Shown here: positions 8,541 to 16,999 of the stretch, piece by piece
Position numbering within the stretch: the first letter of the stretch is position 1
How the letters are laid out: each line of letters starts with the position of its first letter
NCBI GenBank assembly: GCA_016292745.1
Contig: JAEDFO010000001.1
Span: 1-64,000, forward strand
Origin: Muribaculaceae bacterium
GTDB lineage: Bacteria > Bacteroidota > Bacteroidia > Bacteroidales > Muribaculaceae
Direction of reading: 5' to 3'
DNA: 64,000 nt
Translations under genes and position numbers: made by a program
Notes under the pieces: model-generated
What the model saw: the letters and a program-made list of their open reading frames with translations, nothing else
The model's database searches: none
What the model was told of the DNA's origin: nothing

Positions 8541-9440
8541 TTAGAATAACTTAAAGTTTACATATTTTTTAGGATGCTTCATCAGGTCGATAAGAAGTGA
8601 GTCAACATTTGATATAGTTGTATTTACGTGGTCGTAAAGCCCACGATCGTTAAGAAGTAAACCGATTGATGAGTCTTTTGAGTTGAGTTTGTCTGTCATA
8701 TCAGCCAGATTACCTGTCACGTGCGAGAGGTTGGTGATTGTGCTGTCGATTGGGGCCGATTTGAGTTGTGCAGTAACTGAAGTCAGGTCGCCGGTGATGC
8801 TGTCAAGATTGCTTGAAATACTCACCACATTGTTGAGAGTAGCTGGTAGCTGGTTGTTCGACATTCTGTTAAGTGCAGCTGTAGTCTTCTCGAGGTTTGC
8901 TGTAATGGCGTCAAGACGTGTTATAGAAGTTTGCAGCGACGGATTTGAAAGCAATGAGTTTACATTTGTCAGTATGCTGTCGAGCTTTGGCAGAAGTGCA
9001 GTAACATTAGGCATTACTGAGGCCACGCCGTCCATAAGTCCGGATTTAACTTCGCCCGGAATCTCCTGCCCCATTTTATATGTTTCAGTTGTATTGTCGG
9101 ATAATGCAATTTCAATTGATGCAGTGCCCAAAAGGTCGCTTGCCAGTAAGGCCTTCGAGCCTGTTGGGATTAGGAAATCTTTGTCAAGAGATATTTCAAC
9201 GCAAACTTTGCGGTCGGTGTTGTCGTAATATATGTCGCGAACCAAACCAATCTGGAATCCGTTGACTGTTACAGGGGCTGACACAGCCAATCCTGCAACA
9301 TTGTCGTACTTTATGGTATAATAATTTGCAGGCTTAAACACATTGACTCCTTTAAGGTATTCAATGCCAACAAATAGAATTATCAAACTGATAATTGCTG
9401 AGAGCCCTATGGCGGCCTCTTTTGATAGTAATTTCTTCAT
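8541..9440 (-). CDS. MlaD/MCE-family lipid-transport protein
   Basis: MCE proteins are inner-membrane-anchored, periplasm-facing parts of lipid transporters that move phospholipids between membranes. The 299-residue protein has one N-terminal membrane segment (about residues 8-27), then the MCE domain (about 37-115, starting YYTIKYDNVAGLAVSAPV). A long C-terminal part is rich in Thr, Ser and Asn in heptad-like spacing, with repeated SITxxLxxVT-type stretches, as in the helical needle of MCE proteins. It lies 5 bases downstream of the amidase gene, the usual Bacteroidales pair. The ATPase and permease partners are not in this window. Substrate is unknown. Confidence 0.88.
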   Translation of the reverse strand: MKKLLSKEAAIGLSAIISLIILFVGIEYLKGVNVFKPANYYTIKYDNVAGLAVSAPVTVNGFQIGLVRDIYYDNTDRKVCVEISLDKDFLIPTGSKALLASDLLGTASIEIALSDNTTETYKMGQEIPGEVKSGLMDGVASVMPNVTALLPKLDSILTNVNSLLSNPSLQTSITRLDAITANLEKTTAALNRMSNNQLPATLNNVVSISSNLDSITGDLTSVTAQLKSAPIDSTITNLSHVTGNLADMTDKLNSKDSSIGLLLNDRGLYDHVNTTISNVDSLLIDLMKHPKKYVNFKLF

Positions 9441-9445
9441 ATTAT

Positions 9446-10810
9446 TCAGTTAAATCGTTTATTGTCTTTGAATTTTATGATAAATGCATCTTTGTAGATG
9501 CTTTTGATTTTCTGTAATGTTCTTTGCGCTTCTTCCTGGTTGGGGGTGTTGCCGCTGGTGTACTTATAAAGACCTCCTTGCTTGTAATAGGATACGTTGT
9601 CAATTCCTTTCAGCCGTTTGTCAGATTCCTTCAAAATGGTGGGTGATGTCAGGAATTGCACGCGATAATATATTGTTCCTGGCTTATCGGATTTAGATGC
9701 GTTTGAGTTGTCTGAGCTCTGTGCACTTTTGTCCGATTGTTTTTGAGTCTTGGCGCTCCGGCTTTTCTTGTCGGACTTCGACGCCTCCTTTTTGGGCTTG
9801 TTGTTCTTCTTGTTGCGTATTGAGAGCTCCGGATTGAATTCGGAATTCTCCTCGACGATGGTTTTCAAGCTGGCGTTGGCATCATTGTCGGCATTTTCAG
9901 CCGATTGGATGTTTTCTTCCGTCTTAGGACTATGCTTTTCTTGCTTCACCGATTTTTTTTTCTTCTCCTCGTCATTCTTTTGCTTCGATTTGCTGTTGTC
10001 GTTCGACGCAAGTGCCACCCGTTGGTCGGTTTGGGCCTTGTATTTTGCCACAGCATTGAATATTGCTTTTGCGAGTTGCTTCTGTCCTTTCTCCGATTTC
10101 AGGAATTTTTCCTGTGTGGGGTTACAGATGTAATCGAGTTCGACGAGAACTGCCGGCATGCTTGTTGCTGCAAGCACCCAGAATCCAGCTTGCCTTACGC
10201 CTTTGTCAGCTCGGTTGGCAGTGGTGGAAAGCTCGGATTGTACCAGTGAGGCAAATGCCACACTGTGTTCCATATATTGTTGTTGCGCTATTTCAAAAAT
10301 TATGTATGATTCCGATGAATTAGGGTCGAATCCTTTATAAGAAATGGTATAGTCTGGTTCTAGCTCAATAACTGAGTTTTCGGTCTTTGCCACTTCAAGG
10401 TTCTCCTCGCTCCGGTGAAGCCCCAGTGTGTAAGTAGAGGCTCCGTTAATGGTTAGACGCCCTTTGGCCTTTTTTGCTATTGAATTGGTATGAATCGAGA
10501 TAAACAGGTCGCCGTTTGCCTTGTTGGCAATGTTGGCGCGTTCTTGCAATGTGATGAAGGTGTCGTTGTCGCGTGTATAGACAACTTTCACGTCGTTTAT
10601 CGATTTCTTGACCAATTTGCCAAGTTCAAGGGCAACCCCAAGGTTAATGTCCTTTTCGTATGATGATTTGCCTAGGGCGCCTTTGTCTTTTCCTCCATGA
10701 CCGGCATCGATAACCAATGTGAATTGCTTTGCTCCACACTCAGCTGTATTGAGTGCAAGCACGCTGATGACCATTAATATATAAAAAGGTATAAGCCGAA
10801 AGTAATTCAT
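9446..10810 (-). CDS. Exported N-acetylmuramoyl-L-alanine amidase with SPOR-like end
   Basis: The enzyme cleaves the bond between muramic acid and the stem peptide of peptidoglycan in the periplasm. A signal peptide covers residues 1 to about 27. The Amidase_3 domain (about 30-260) shows the zinc ligands in DAGHGG and SYEKDIN, the SIHTN histidine and the catalytic Glu in VLVELDYI. A 120-residue Lys/Ser/Glu-rich linker follows. The last 75 residues (from YYRVQFLTS) look like a SPOR domain, which binds denuded glycan at division sites. The gene is co-transcribed with the MCE gene. A role in daughter-cell separation is inferred. Confidence 0.92.
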   Translation of the reverse strand: MNYFRLIPFYILMVISVLALNTAECGAKQFTLVIDAGHGGKDKGALGKSSYEKDINLGVALELGKLVKKSINDVKVVYTRDNDTFITLQERANIANKANGDLFISIHTNSIAKKAKGRLTINGASTYTLGLHRSEENLEVAKTENSVIELEPDYTISYKGFDPNSSESYIIFEIAQQQYMEHSVAFASLVQSELSTTANRADKGVRQAGFWVLAATSMPAVLVELDYICNPTQEKFLKSEKGQKQLAKAIFNAVAKYKAQTDQRVALASNDNSKSKQKNDEEKKKKSVKQEKHSPKTEENIQSAENADNDANASLKTIVEENSEFNPELSIRNKKNNKPKKEASKSDKKSRSAKTQKQSDKSAQSSDNSNASKSDKPGTIYYRVQFLTSPTILKESDKRLKGIDNVSYYKQGGLYKYTSGNTPNQEEAQRTLQKIKSIYKDAFIIKFKDNKRFN

Positions 10811-10826
10811 TCCGATTATTTTTCAA

Positions 10827-10834
10827 CAAAAATA
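10827..10834 (-). promoter_or_regulatory. -7 element of the amidase-MCE unit
   Basis: The minus strand reads TATTTTTG, a perfect TAnnTTTG, 16 bases upstream of the amidase ATG. At the expected -33 place there is TGG rather than TTG. Confidence 0.5.
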
Positions 10835-10939
10835 GTCAATTTAAATAATATGTGCCACCGATTTGACCAATTTATCGGTTTTAGGTTCGTTACTAATTAA
10901 TTATTGCGAAATTTGATGTTATTATCGGTGGCTAATTTG

Positions 10940-10947
10940 TAAATTTG
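10940..10947 (+). promoter_or_regulatory. -7 element directly before the gldB-like gene
   Basis: TAAATTTG is a perfect match to TAnnTTTG but ends only 4 bases before the ATG at 10952, so transcription would start at or near the start codon. No TTG sits at 19-21 bases upstream; one lies 24 bases away. Confidence 0.4.
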
Positions 10948-10951
10948 CGTT

Positions 10952-11926
10952 ATGCACAAAGGGCTGATATTACATATAACAATGTTATCGTTGGTTTTCA
11001 TCGCATTGCAGTCATGCGGTGGCAATATCGAAAAATCCAGCGTGGAAATTCTTAGTTTCGACCGCGATATCGTTCGGTATTCTTCTATGACGGAGTCCGA
11101 ACGCGAAATGTTTAAGAGTCGATTTGCAGTGGTTCTCGACGTAGTTTTCGATTCGGCGCATAGCGATGATTCCATCATTAAAATTCCTGATAGCCCAATA
11201 TTTAAGATGTCGGCATATGATGTGCAGCACCAGTTTGGCGATTATGCGACATTGTCGGCTGAACTGTCGGAATTGTCGACGGGATTTAAGTTGGTTAACC
11301 CAAATGCAGATTTCAATTTTTTCACCACAATTACTCCGTATTTTCAGTCGGTGATGTCCGATGGAACCAATATAATAATAGGTGTAAACCATTATCTTGG
11401 GCAGGATAACGCGCTTTACAAAGGTTTTGATGAATATAAGCGCAGATATAAGGAGCCTTCACGGATAGTGCCGGATTTGTCGGAGGTTGTGGCCCGCGAT
11501 TGGCTCGGAGTTATTCGTTCAAATCCTACATTGCTCGATGCCATGGTGTATGAGGGGTGTGTGGCACATCTTGAAACCATGTTTATTAATGGCTCTGATG
11601 TGTTCGACATTTTAGGCTATAATGCTGAAGAACGCAAATGGTGCGTTGACAATGAGGTTAATGCTTGGCGGACAGTCATTGCTAAAGATTATTTGTATTC
11701 ATCATCACAATATGTAATTTCCGACTTTGTTTCTCCTGCTCCCTTTACTTCATTGGTGTCACAATCATCACCTGGTGAGCTGGGTAGATATATTGGTTAT
11801 TCTATTGTTGAGAAATATATTAATGTATTAAATTTAGAGCGTTGCTTGAATACATTTCGACAAATTATTGGTTCAAATTCCGAAGACGTTTTAATTAAAT
11901 CAGGATATAATGGCAAATCAAGTTAA
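10952..11926 (+). CDS. GldB-like lipoprotein
   Basis: A 324-residue predicted lipoprotein with a hydrophobic N-terminus and a lipobox (ALQSCGG, Cys at residue 22). The rest matches the general pattern of GldB, a lipoprotein first known from gliding motility in Flavobacterium and widespread in non-gliding Bacteroidetes, where its role is unclear. No catalytic motif is visible. It leads a rightward unit with aroE and comEC: its last 17 bases overlap the aroE start. The start was chosen because it gives a complete signal peptide; the next ATG (10982) leaves too short a leader. Confidence 0.7.
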   Translation: MHKGLILHITMLSLVFIALQSCGGNIEKSSVEILSFDRDIVRYSSMTESEREMFKSRFAVVLDVVFDSAHSDDSIIKIPDSPIFKMSAYDVQHQFGDYATLSAELSELSTGFKLVNPNADFNFFTTITPYFQSVMSDGTNIIIGVNHYLGQDNALYKGFDEYKRRYKEPSRIVPDLSEVVARDWLGVIRSNPTLLDAMVYEGCVAHLETMFINGSDVFDILGYNAEERKWCVDNEVNAWRTVIAKDYLYSSSQYVISDFVSPAPFTSLVSQSSPGELGRYIGYSIVEKYINVLNLERCLNTFRQIIGSNSEDVLIKSGYNGKSS

Positions 11927-12665
11927 TAAATTGTATGGTTTGATAGGAATGCCGTTGGGACATTCATTCTCGAGCCAATTTTTCAATGATAAGTTTAAAC
12001 GTGAGTCATTTTCAGGCGAGTATCGTAATTTCCAACTTGAGGATATTGGCGAGTTGATGGAGCTTATTGCAGAATACGATAACTTGAGCGGTTTGAATGT
12101 CACAATACCTTACAAACAGCAGGTTATCCCCTATCTCGATGAAATATCCGACGATGTAAAAGCCATCGGTGCAGTGAATGTGGTGAAATTCATAAGAGAT
12201 AATGGTGATTTGAGGCTTAAGGGTTATAATTCTGATTTTATAGGCTTTGCCGAATCTCTGAAGCCTTTACTCGTGGGTAATGAAAAGTCGGCACTTGTGT
12301 TGGGTTCAGGTGGGGCTTCAAAAGCCGTAGCATATGCATTAAAGAAACTTGGAATCGATGTAGTGACAGTGTCGCGCCGCAAGAGTGACGATGCCATTTC
12401 ATATTCTGATATCGATGACAAGGTTATGGCTGACAATCAAATAATAGTCAACACCACACCATTGGGAATGTATCCAAAGGTAGATGAATATCCCGATATT
12501 CCCTATGGCTTAATTACCTCAAGCCATATATGCTACGATTTGACATATAATCCAGAAGTCACTGCTTTTCTGCGTCTTAGTGCCGAAAATGGCGCAAAAA
12601 TTAAGAACGGACATGAGATGCTGATAATCCAGGCATTGAAATCGTGGGAAATATGGAATGAGTAG
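11910..12665 (+). CDS. aroE: Shikimate dehydrogenase
   Basis: Reduces 3-dehydroshikimate to shikimate with NADPH in aromatic amino acid synthesis. At 251 residues it is slightly shorter than E. coli AroE (272). The N-terminal substrate domain has GMPLGHSFSSQFFN, with the Ser pair that binds the shikimate carboxylate, and NVTIPYKQQV with the catalytic Lys. The Rossmann half has the glycine-rich VLGSGGASKAV and the NTTPLGMYP motif, and the C-terminal NGHEMLIIQA helix closes the site. It overlaps the gldB-like gene by 17 bases and precedes comEC by 11 bases, so it is translated from a shared message. Confidence 0.96.
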   Translation: MANQVNKLYGLIGMPLGHSFSSQFFNDKFKRESFSGEYRNFQLEDIGELMELIAEYDNLSGLNVTIPYKQQVIPYLDEISDDVKAIGAVNVVKFIRDNGDLRLKGYNSDFIGFAESLKPLLVGNEKSALVLGSGGASKAVAYALKKLGIDVVTVSRRKSDDAISYSDIDDKVMADNQIIVNTTPLGMYPKVDEYPDIPYGLITSSHICYDLTYNPEVTAFLRLSAENGAKIKNGHEMLIIQALKSWEIWNE

Positions 12666-12676
12666 ATAGACAAATA

Positions 12677-14713
12677 ATGGATATTGGAGAAATAACGGCC
12701 AGGACTCCTCTTGTCAGAATGCTGTTGCCAATGGTAGTTGGAATATCAATGGCATGGGCAGTTCAGTCATTTGTGTTGTTTTATGTGTGCATTGGCCTTA
12801 CATGGGCTATAGTAGCCATTTCTGTGGTGATAACAGTGCGCCACCATCAATCGAATTGGCTTTTCTTTGCTTCAATATTCTCCGTTATGTTGACTTTCTC
12901 GTTGGGAAATGCCTTGTTTCAATATAGGTTGCCCGATAATTTAAGTGATGATGCCGACATTGCGTTTGCCGAGGTTAAGTCGGTTTCCGACAATGAGTCA
13001 TCTATGTCAATTATCGCATATGTGTATAGTGCAGTCGATTCGGTTGGCAATGCTGTTGACATCGACCCTCAGAATGTGGTACTTTATATCCAGGGCAATG
13101 ATTATTCAATTTATGAGGGAAAGGTTATTTCGTTTGCGCCGTTGCTGAAACCGGTTAGCAACATGGGTAACCCTGCCGAATTCGATTATTGCAGATACCT
13201 GAGATGCCGAAAGGTATATCGTCAGCAATTCCTTAAGCGAGACCAATATAAGATTGTGCGATATAACTCGTCGGTTTCGGCTTCGCTTGCCGATATTAGG
13301 CGAGTCATCACACGTCGTATCTATTCATTGCCTTTTTCTCCGGAATCGAAAGATTTCCTTAATCAGATTATTTTAGGACAGGGAACCGGAGTTGATGACG
13401 ACATCCGACAATCGTTTGCAAATGTTGGTCTCGCTCACATATTGGCACTTAGTGGTTTGCATATTGGTATAATTACTTTGATATTGTCGTTGTTGCTTGC
13501 TCCGCTCGATTATTTAAGGTTGCGAAAACTGAGGTTGTGTCTTACTATTGTGGTTTTGTTATTTTATGCAGCTCTTACAGGAATGTCAGCATCGGTGTCA
13601 CGTGCTGTAATTATGTCGACGGTTACTTTCATAGCTTTCCTGGTTTACAGGCGAAATACTCCTGTTAACACTCTCTTCTTGGCTGCTGTTTTGGTATTGG
13701 CAATCAGTCCGTTCGATTTATTTGATGTCGGGTTTCAGCTGAGCTTTATGGCCGTTCTGTTCATATTAATAGCCAATTCATTGGCGCGAAAGTATTTCGC
13801 TAAGCAAAGTAAAATTGCATATTGGTTCACCAACCTTGTGCTGATGTCGGCGGCATCAATGATTGGCACCGGAATATTGTCGGCATTTTATTTCAATGTC
13901 ATTCCTATCGTCTTTTTGTTGTCGAATGCTGTGATTGTTCCGTTGATGCCTATTGTGGTGTCGGTTGGTGTGGTATCTATATTGGTTGGATCCGATGTTT
14001 TGTGCGCTGCATTCAGCACTGGTTTTGATTGGGCTTTGTATTTTGTCAGGTTTGTCGAAACACTGCCATTCTCATATTCGGCCAATGTGTATGTATCAAT
14101 TATCGATGTCGTTATATATTACATATTTATTGCTGCTGCAATAGTGGCCTTGTATAAGTCGCGGAAAGCATTGTCGGCAATCTTCGTGAGTGGAATTATT
14201 CTATACTTTACCTTGGAAAGTACTGTCAAGCCTGCACACTCGGGGGCTATGATACTCAACGACTTCAATGAGACTCCGATATTGCTTTATGATAAAGGTC
14301 GGTCAATGCTTTTCCCCGTTGTTGATTCCGATTATCGTACGCAATTCAGCATTTATCACAAAAAATTGCTTGCTGTGTTGTCAATCGATTCACTGAGCGA
14401 AACCGACGATAAGTTGGCCCGTATATACCGCGTAGAGCCCACTGCGTTCATGGCAAATTGTTCGACAGTGATTGTGCTCGACCGGTATTTGCCCAAGCCG
14501 ACTGTGCCTGTCACTTTAACTGAATGCGATGCTCTTGTTATCACCAAGAATTTTCATGGTTCGATAAAGCGTGTACTCGATTATTATTCTCCCAGGTCGG
14601 TTATCCTTTCGGGGAATATCCTTCCCGACCGAAGAGAACAATTGTTGTCGCAGCTTAAAGCCATCCGGATGCCGTATTTCGACATAAATGCCTCCGGTGC
14701 ATATATATTCTGA
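12677..14713 (+). CDS. ComEC/Rec2-family membrane protein without metallo-beta-lactamase end
   Basis: ComEC proteins form the inner-membrane channel for single-stranded DNA in natural transformation. The 678-residue protein has N-terminal membrane segments and a DUF4131-like soluble part (about residues 25-190). The Competence core follows (about 215-500), starting GLAHILALSGLHIGI, the family hallmark. The final 150 residues lie where many ComEC proteins carry a metallo-beta-lactamase nuclease, but I see no HxHxDH motif. Such a reduced end is common in Bacteroidetes members. DNA uptake is therefore possible but unproven. The stop is 2 bases from the stop of the convergent DUF4434 gene. Confidence 0.88.
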   Translation: MDIGEITARTPLVRMLLPMVVGISMAWAVQSFVLFYVCIGLTWAIVAISVVITVRHHQSNWLFFASIFSVMLTFSLGNALFQYRLPDNLSDDADIAFAEVKSVSDNESSMSIIAYVYSAVDSVGNAVDIDPQNVVLYIQGNDYSIYEGKVISFAPLLKPVSNMGNPAEFDYCRYLRCRKVYRQQFLKRDQYKIVRYNSSVSASLADIRRVITRRIYSLPFSPESKDFLNQIILGQGTGVDDDIRQSFANVGLAHILALSGLHIGIITLILSLLLAPLDYLRLRKLRLCLTIVVLLFYAALTGMSASVSRAVIMSTVTFIAFLVYRRNTPVNTLFLAAVLVLAISPFDLFDVGFQLSFMAVLFILIANSLARKYFAKQSKIAYWFTNLVLMSAASMIGTGILSAFYFNVIPIVFLLSNAVIVPLMPIVVSVGVVSILVGSDVLCAAFSTGFDWALYFVRFVETLPFSYSANVYVSIIDVVIYYIFIAAAIVALYKSRKALSAIFVSGIILYFTLESTVKPAHSGAMILNDFNETPILLYDKGRSMLFPVVDSDYRTQFSIYHKKLLAVLSIDSLSETDDKLARIYRVEPTAFMANCSTVIVLDRYLPKPTVPVTLTECDALVITKNFHGSIKRVLDYYSPRSVILSGNILPDRREQLLSQLKAIRMPYFDINASGAYIF

Positions 14714-14715
14714 TT

Positions 14716-15795
14716 CTATAAATCGAAGTATTCCCGATATCTGTTGTATAGGTGATGAGCCTGGACATATGCCGATTGTGGGCTCATGAAATGTGAAAAC
14801 TCAAATGTTATGGCTTTATCGTAGTTGCAACGCTTGGCAGCTTCAAGTTTCATTCTCAGTTTGTCGAATTTTATTGGAAGAAACCGTATTGGCATGTCGC
14901 GGTCGAATGTCTCGGCGTTAGTCCAGCACTGCATACCATATTTGTCGGCAAGTCTTTTGTTAACACTGAAGAATTCATCGAGTTCATCGTAGTCGATGTG
15001 TCCGTCCTGAAATGCACACGCGTCAACCACATCATGAATTCCGTCGAAAATCTCATCCCACTCGCGTTCATGTTCCTGAACCGATACTGCTTCTTCTTTT
15101 GTGAGTTTCGATGTGTCGCTTATAGCCTTCTTACCGTCAATCCATGGTGAGATGAATGTCGGAAGTCCTCCCGATACGTCCTTGCACTGTTTTCCCATAT
15201 CATGGAATGCCCCGATGGCACCTTTTGTTGCACGGCTTATCTCGCCGCTGATATACCATCCGCCAAAGCTGTCGTATTTCGATCCATATTGTTGCCACAC
15301 CTCATCGATTACATATTTATTGTCTTCTACCTCCCACGACATATCGCCTGTATCCCAATACTTGCCTGAGTCATATAGCCCGAAATAAAATTTCATTCCA
15401 TATTTGGCGGCAAGTTTTAGAAACATGTCGAGCAAGTCGACCGATGGCATATAGCACCCTTTTCCTAATAGATATTTTGAAGGATATGTTATGAACTTCC
15501 GGTATCCGGAGCGAATCATTATCACGGTGTCGATGCCTATTGCCTTCATATGCTGGAAATCAGTATCCCATTCCTTAAGACCCCAGTTCTGGTGCGGTAT
15601 GTCGTGTGATATTTCATCGAGAAATGTTCCACTGATTTTCAGAGCATTGCCTTTTGGTACAATAAGGTTGCTGGTTAAGTTGGTCCTATCATGTTGAGAT
15701 GCTGAATTGTCAGTACACCCGGTATCGATTGAAGCAGCTAATGCAGCTGTGCTGGCAATAGCTATGTCCTTTAAGAAATCGCGACGGTTTGGCAT
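14716..15795 (-). CDS. Tat-exported DUF4434-type putative glycoside hydrolase
   Basis: A 359-residue protein. The start at 15795 is chosen because it gives a twin-arginine leader (MPNRRDFLKDIAIAST) followed by Cys at about residue 26, and because a longer frame to 15882 would begin inside the terminator at 15850-15875. The mature part reads like a TIM barrel: beta-strand ends such as IDTVIMIRSG, MKFYFGLYD, FGGWYISGEI and MQCWTNAETF carry Glu/Asp residues at positions typical of glycosidases. I assign it to the DUF4434 group by overall resemblance. No substrate can be named. It is a single gene, convergent with comEC. Confidence 0.75.
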   Translation of the reverse strand: MPNRRDFLKDIAIASTAALAASIDTGCTDNSASQHDRTNLTSNLIVPKGNALKISGTFLDEISHDIPHQNWGLKEWDTDFQHMKAIGIDTVIMIRSGYRKFITYPSKYLLGKGCYMPSVDLLDMFLKLAAKYGMKFYFGLYDSGKYWDTGDMSWEVEDNKYVIDEVWQQYGSKYDSFGGWYISGEISRATKGAIGAFHDMGKQCKDVSGGLPTFISPWIDGKKAISDTSKLTKEEAVSVQEHEREWDEIFDGIHDVVDACAFQDGHIDYDELDEFFSVNKRLADKYGMQCWTNAETFDRDMPIRFLPIKFDKLRMKLEAAKRCNYDKAITFEFSHFMSPQSAYVQAHHLYNRYREYFDL

Positions 15796-15818
15796 TGTAT
15801 TTAAATGTTTTGTCCATA

Positions 15819-15826
15819 CAAATATA
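15819..15826 (-). promoter_or_regulatory. -7 element of the DUF4434 gene
   Basis: The minus strand reads TATATTTG, a perfect TAnnTTTG, 23 bases upstream of the ATG at 15795. No -33 TTG was found at the right distance. Confidence 0.45.
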
Positions 15827-15849
15827 TCGACAATTATGGAATAAAAAAA

Positions 15850-15875
15850 CTGTGTTGAGGATTTCCTCAACACAG
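15850..15875 (-). terminator. Terminator of the DUF5606 gene
   Basis: A perfect 12-bp inverted repeat (CTGTGTTGAGGA / TCCTCAACACAG) with a 2-base centre, followed on the minus strand by seven U. A textbook intrinsic terminator, 22 bases past the DUF5606 stop. Confidence 0.9.
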
Positions 15876-15897
15876 CTCTCATTTTTATGATGTTTTG

Positions 15898-16323
15898 TTA
15901 TTCGTTTTCTTGTTTTGCAGACTCTTCTTCGCTTTTTATCGAGAAATCAGTTATGCCAGCTGAAATGAGAGTGTTATACCAAGATATAATTTTCTTTATA
16001 TCGGTATTGTATACTCTGTCGTGGTCGTAGTTAGGAAGAACCTCTTCGAAGAATTGCTGAAGCTGGGCAGCACTTTTGTACAGCTTGGTGTCGAGCACTT
16101 GCGAGTTGTATTTCTCGGCAATAGTGGTCAATACATCGGCCAAAGGTACTTCAGTATCGTCGGTGTAGATGGCAATGTCGCCTAATGCTATGATTTTATC
16201 GCGAGTATATGCCGGCATACGTTTGTTGTCGGTTACGTTTTCAACGATTATTATGCCTTTCCCGTATGAAATGAGACGGTATAGGCCTGGCTTGCCTGAA
16301 ATTGATAATATTTTCTTAAGCAT
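15898..16323 (-). CDS. DUF5606 family protein
   Basis: A 141-residue protein, conserved in Bacteroidetes, of unknown function. The N-terminal half (MLKKILSISGKPGLYRLISY) suggests a small beta-rich fold like an RNA- or nucleotide-associated barrel, but this is only an impression. The C-terminal half is helical and ends in a Glu-rich tail. It has its own promoter, overlapping the 3' end region of coaE, and its own terminator, so it is a single-gene unit. No catalytic or metal-binding motif is visible. Confidence 0.85.
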   Translation of the reverse strand: MLKKILSISGKPGLYRLISYGKGIIIVENVTDNKRMPAYTRDKIIALGDIAIYTDDTEVPLADVLTTIAEKYNSQVLDTKLYKSAAQLQQFFEEVLPNYDHDRVYNTDIKKIISWYNTLISAGITDFSIKSEEESAKQENE

Positions 16324-16352
16324 TGTTGTCTTTGTTTTTTGTTATTACAACG

Positions 16353-16383
16353 CAAATTTACAATAAAAGTCCGATGTCGGCAA
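16353..16383 (-). promoter_or_regulatory. Promoter of the DUF5606 gene
   Basis: On the minus strand TTG, 20 bases, then TAAATTTG: an exact match to the Bacteroidetes vegetative promoter, 29 bases upstream of the ATG. Confidence 0.75.
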
Positions 16384-16400
16384 AAGAATCAATGCAAAAC

Positions 16401-16997
16401 CTATGTAGAGTGGCTGTGTTTGTCCGTGTTGTCGCTTAGTATTTGCAGCGTTTGGGCTATGATTGAGTTGGTGTCGTCGTTTATAATGATTGCGGCATTC
16501 TGTGGAATGGTTGAATCTTGATTGTTGATTCGTTCCATCACTTGCGAATGGGTGAGATTGCTGCGTTTCATCACACGTCGTATGCGAATGTCGATGGGTG
16601 CAGTGACATAGATTATGTTATCAAATAACTGTTCGAGATTGCTTTCTTTTAGAATGGCTGTCTCGACAAACAACAATTCGTCTTCTTGGTTGTTGTGCGC
16701 CCAATGTATGATGTCGGACTTTACGGCCGGATGGACTATTGAATTGAGTTTATTTAGCAGTGACTTGTCGTTAAACACTTGCGATGCAATTAATTGTCGA
16801 TTCAAGTGATTTCCGTCGTAGGCAGTAGGCCCAAACAAGTCGATGAGTTGCTGTTTAACTGGTTCCGATTCTTCCATCAGCCTTTTTGCTTGCGAATCGC
16901 AGTCGTATACCGGATAACCCATAATACGAAGCAGTCTGGTTACTGTGCTTTTGCCAGCACCAATACCTCCACACACTGCTATAAGTTTCGGAGTCAT
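16401..16997 (-). CDS. coaE: Dephospho-CoA kinase
   Basis: Performs the last step of coenzyme A synthesis, phosphorylating the 3'-hydroxyl of dephospho-CoA with ATP. At 198 residues it has normal length. The P-loop GGIGAGKST lies at residues 10-18, followed by the CoaE motif YPVYDCDSQAKRLME and the lid-region Arg cluster IRIRRVMKRSN. It begins 2 bases downstream of the ybbR-like gene, so the two are translated from one message. The CoA pathway enzyme CoaBC is encoded separately at 22.7 kb in this window. Confidence 0.96.
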   Translation of the reverse strand: MTPKLIAVCGGIGAGKSTVTRLLRIMGYPVYDCDSQAKRLMEESEPVKQQLIDLFGPTAYDGNHLNRQLIASQVFNDKSLLNKLNSIVHPAVKSDIIHWAHNNQEDELLFVETAILKESNLEQLFDNIIYVTAPIDIRIRRVMKRSNLTHSQVMERINNQDSTIPQNAAIIINDDTNSIIAQTLQILSDNTDKHSHST

Positions 16998-16999
16998 GA

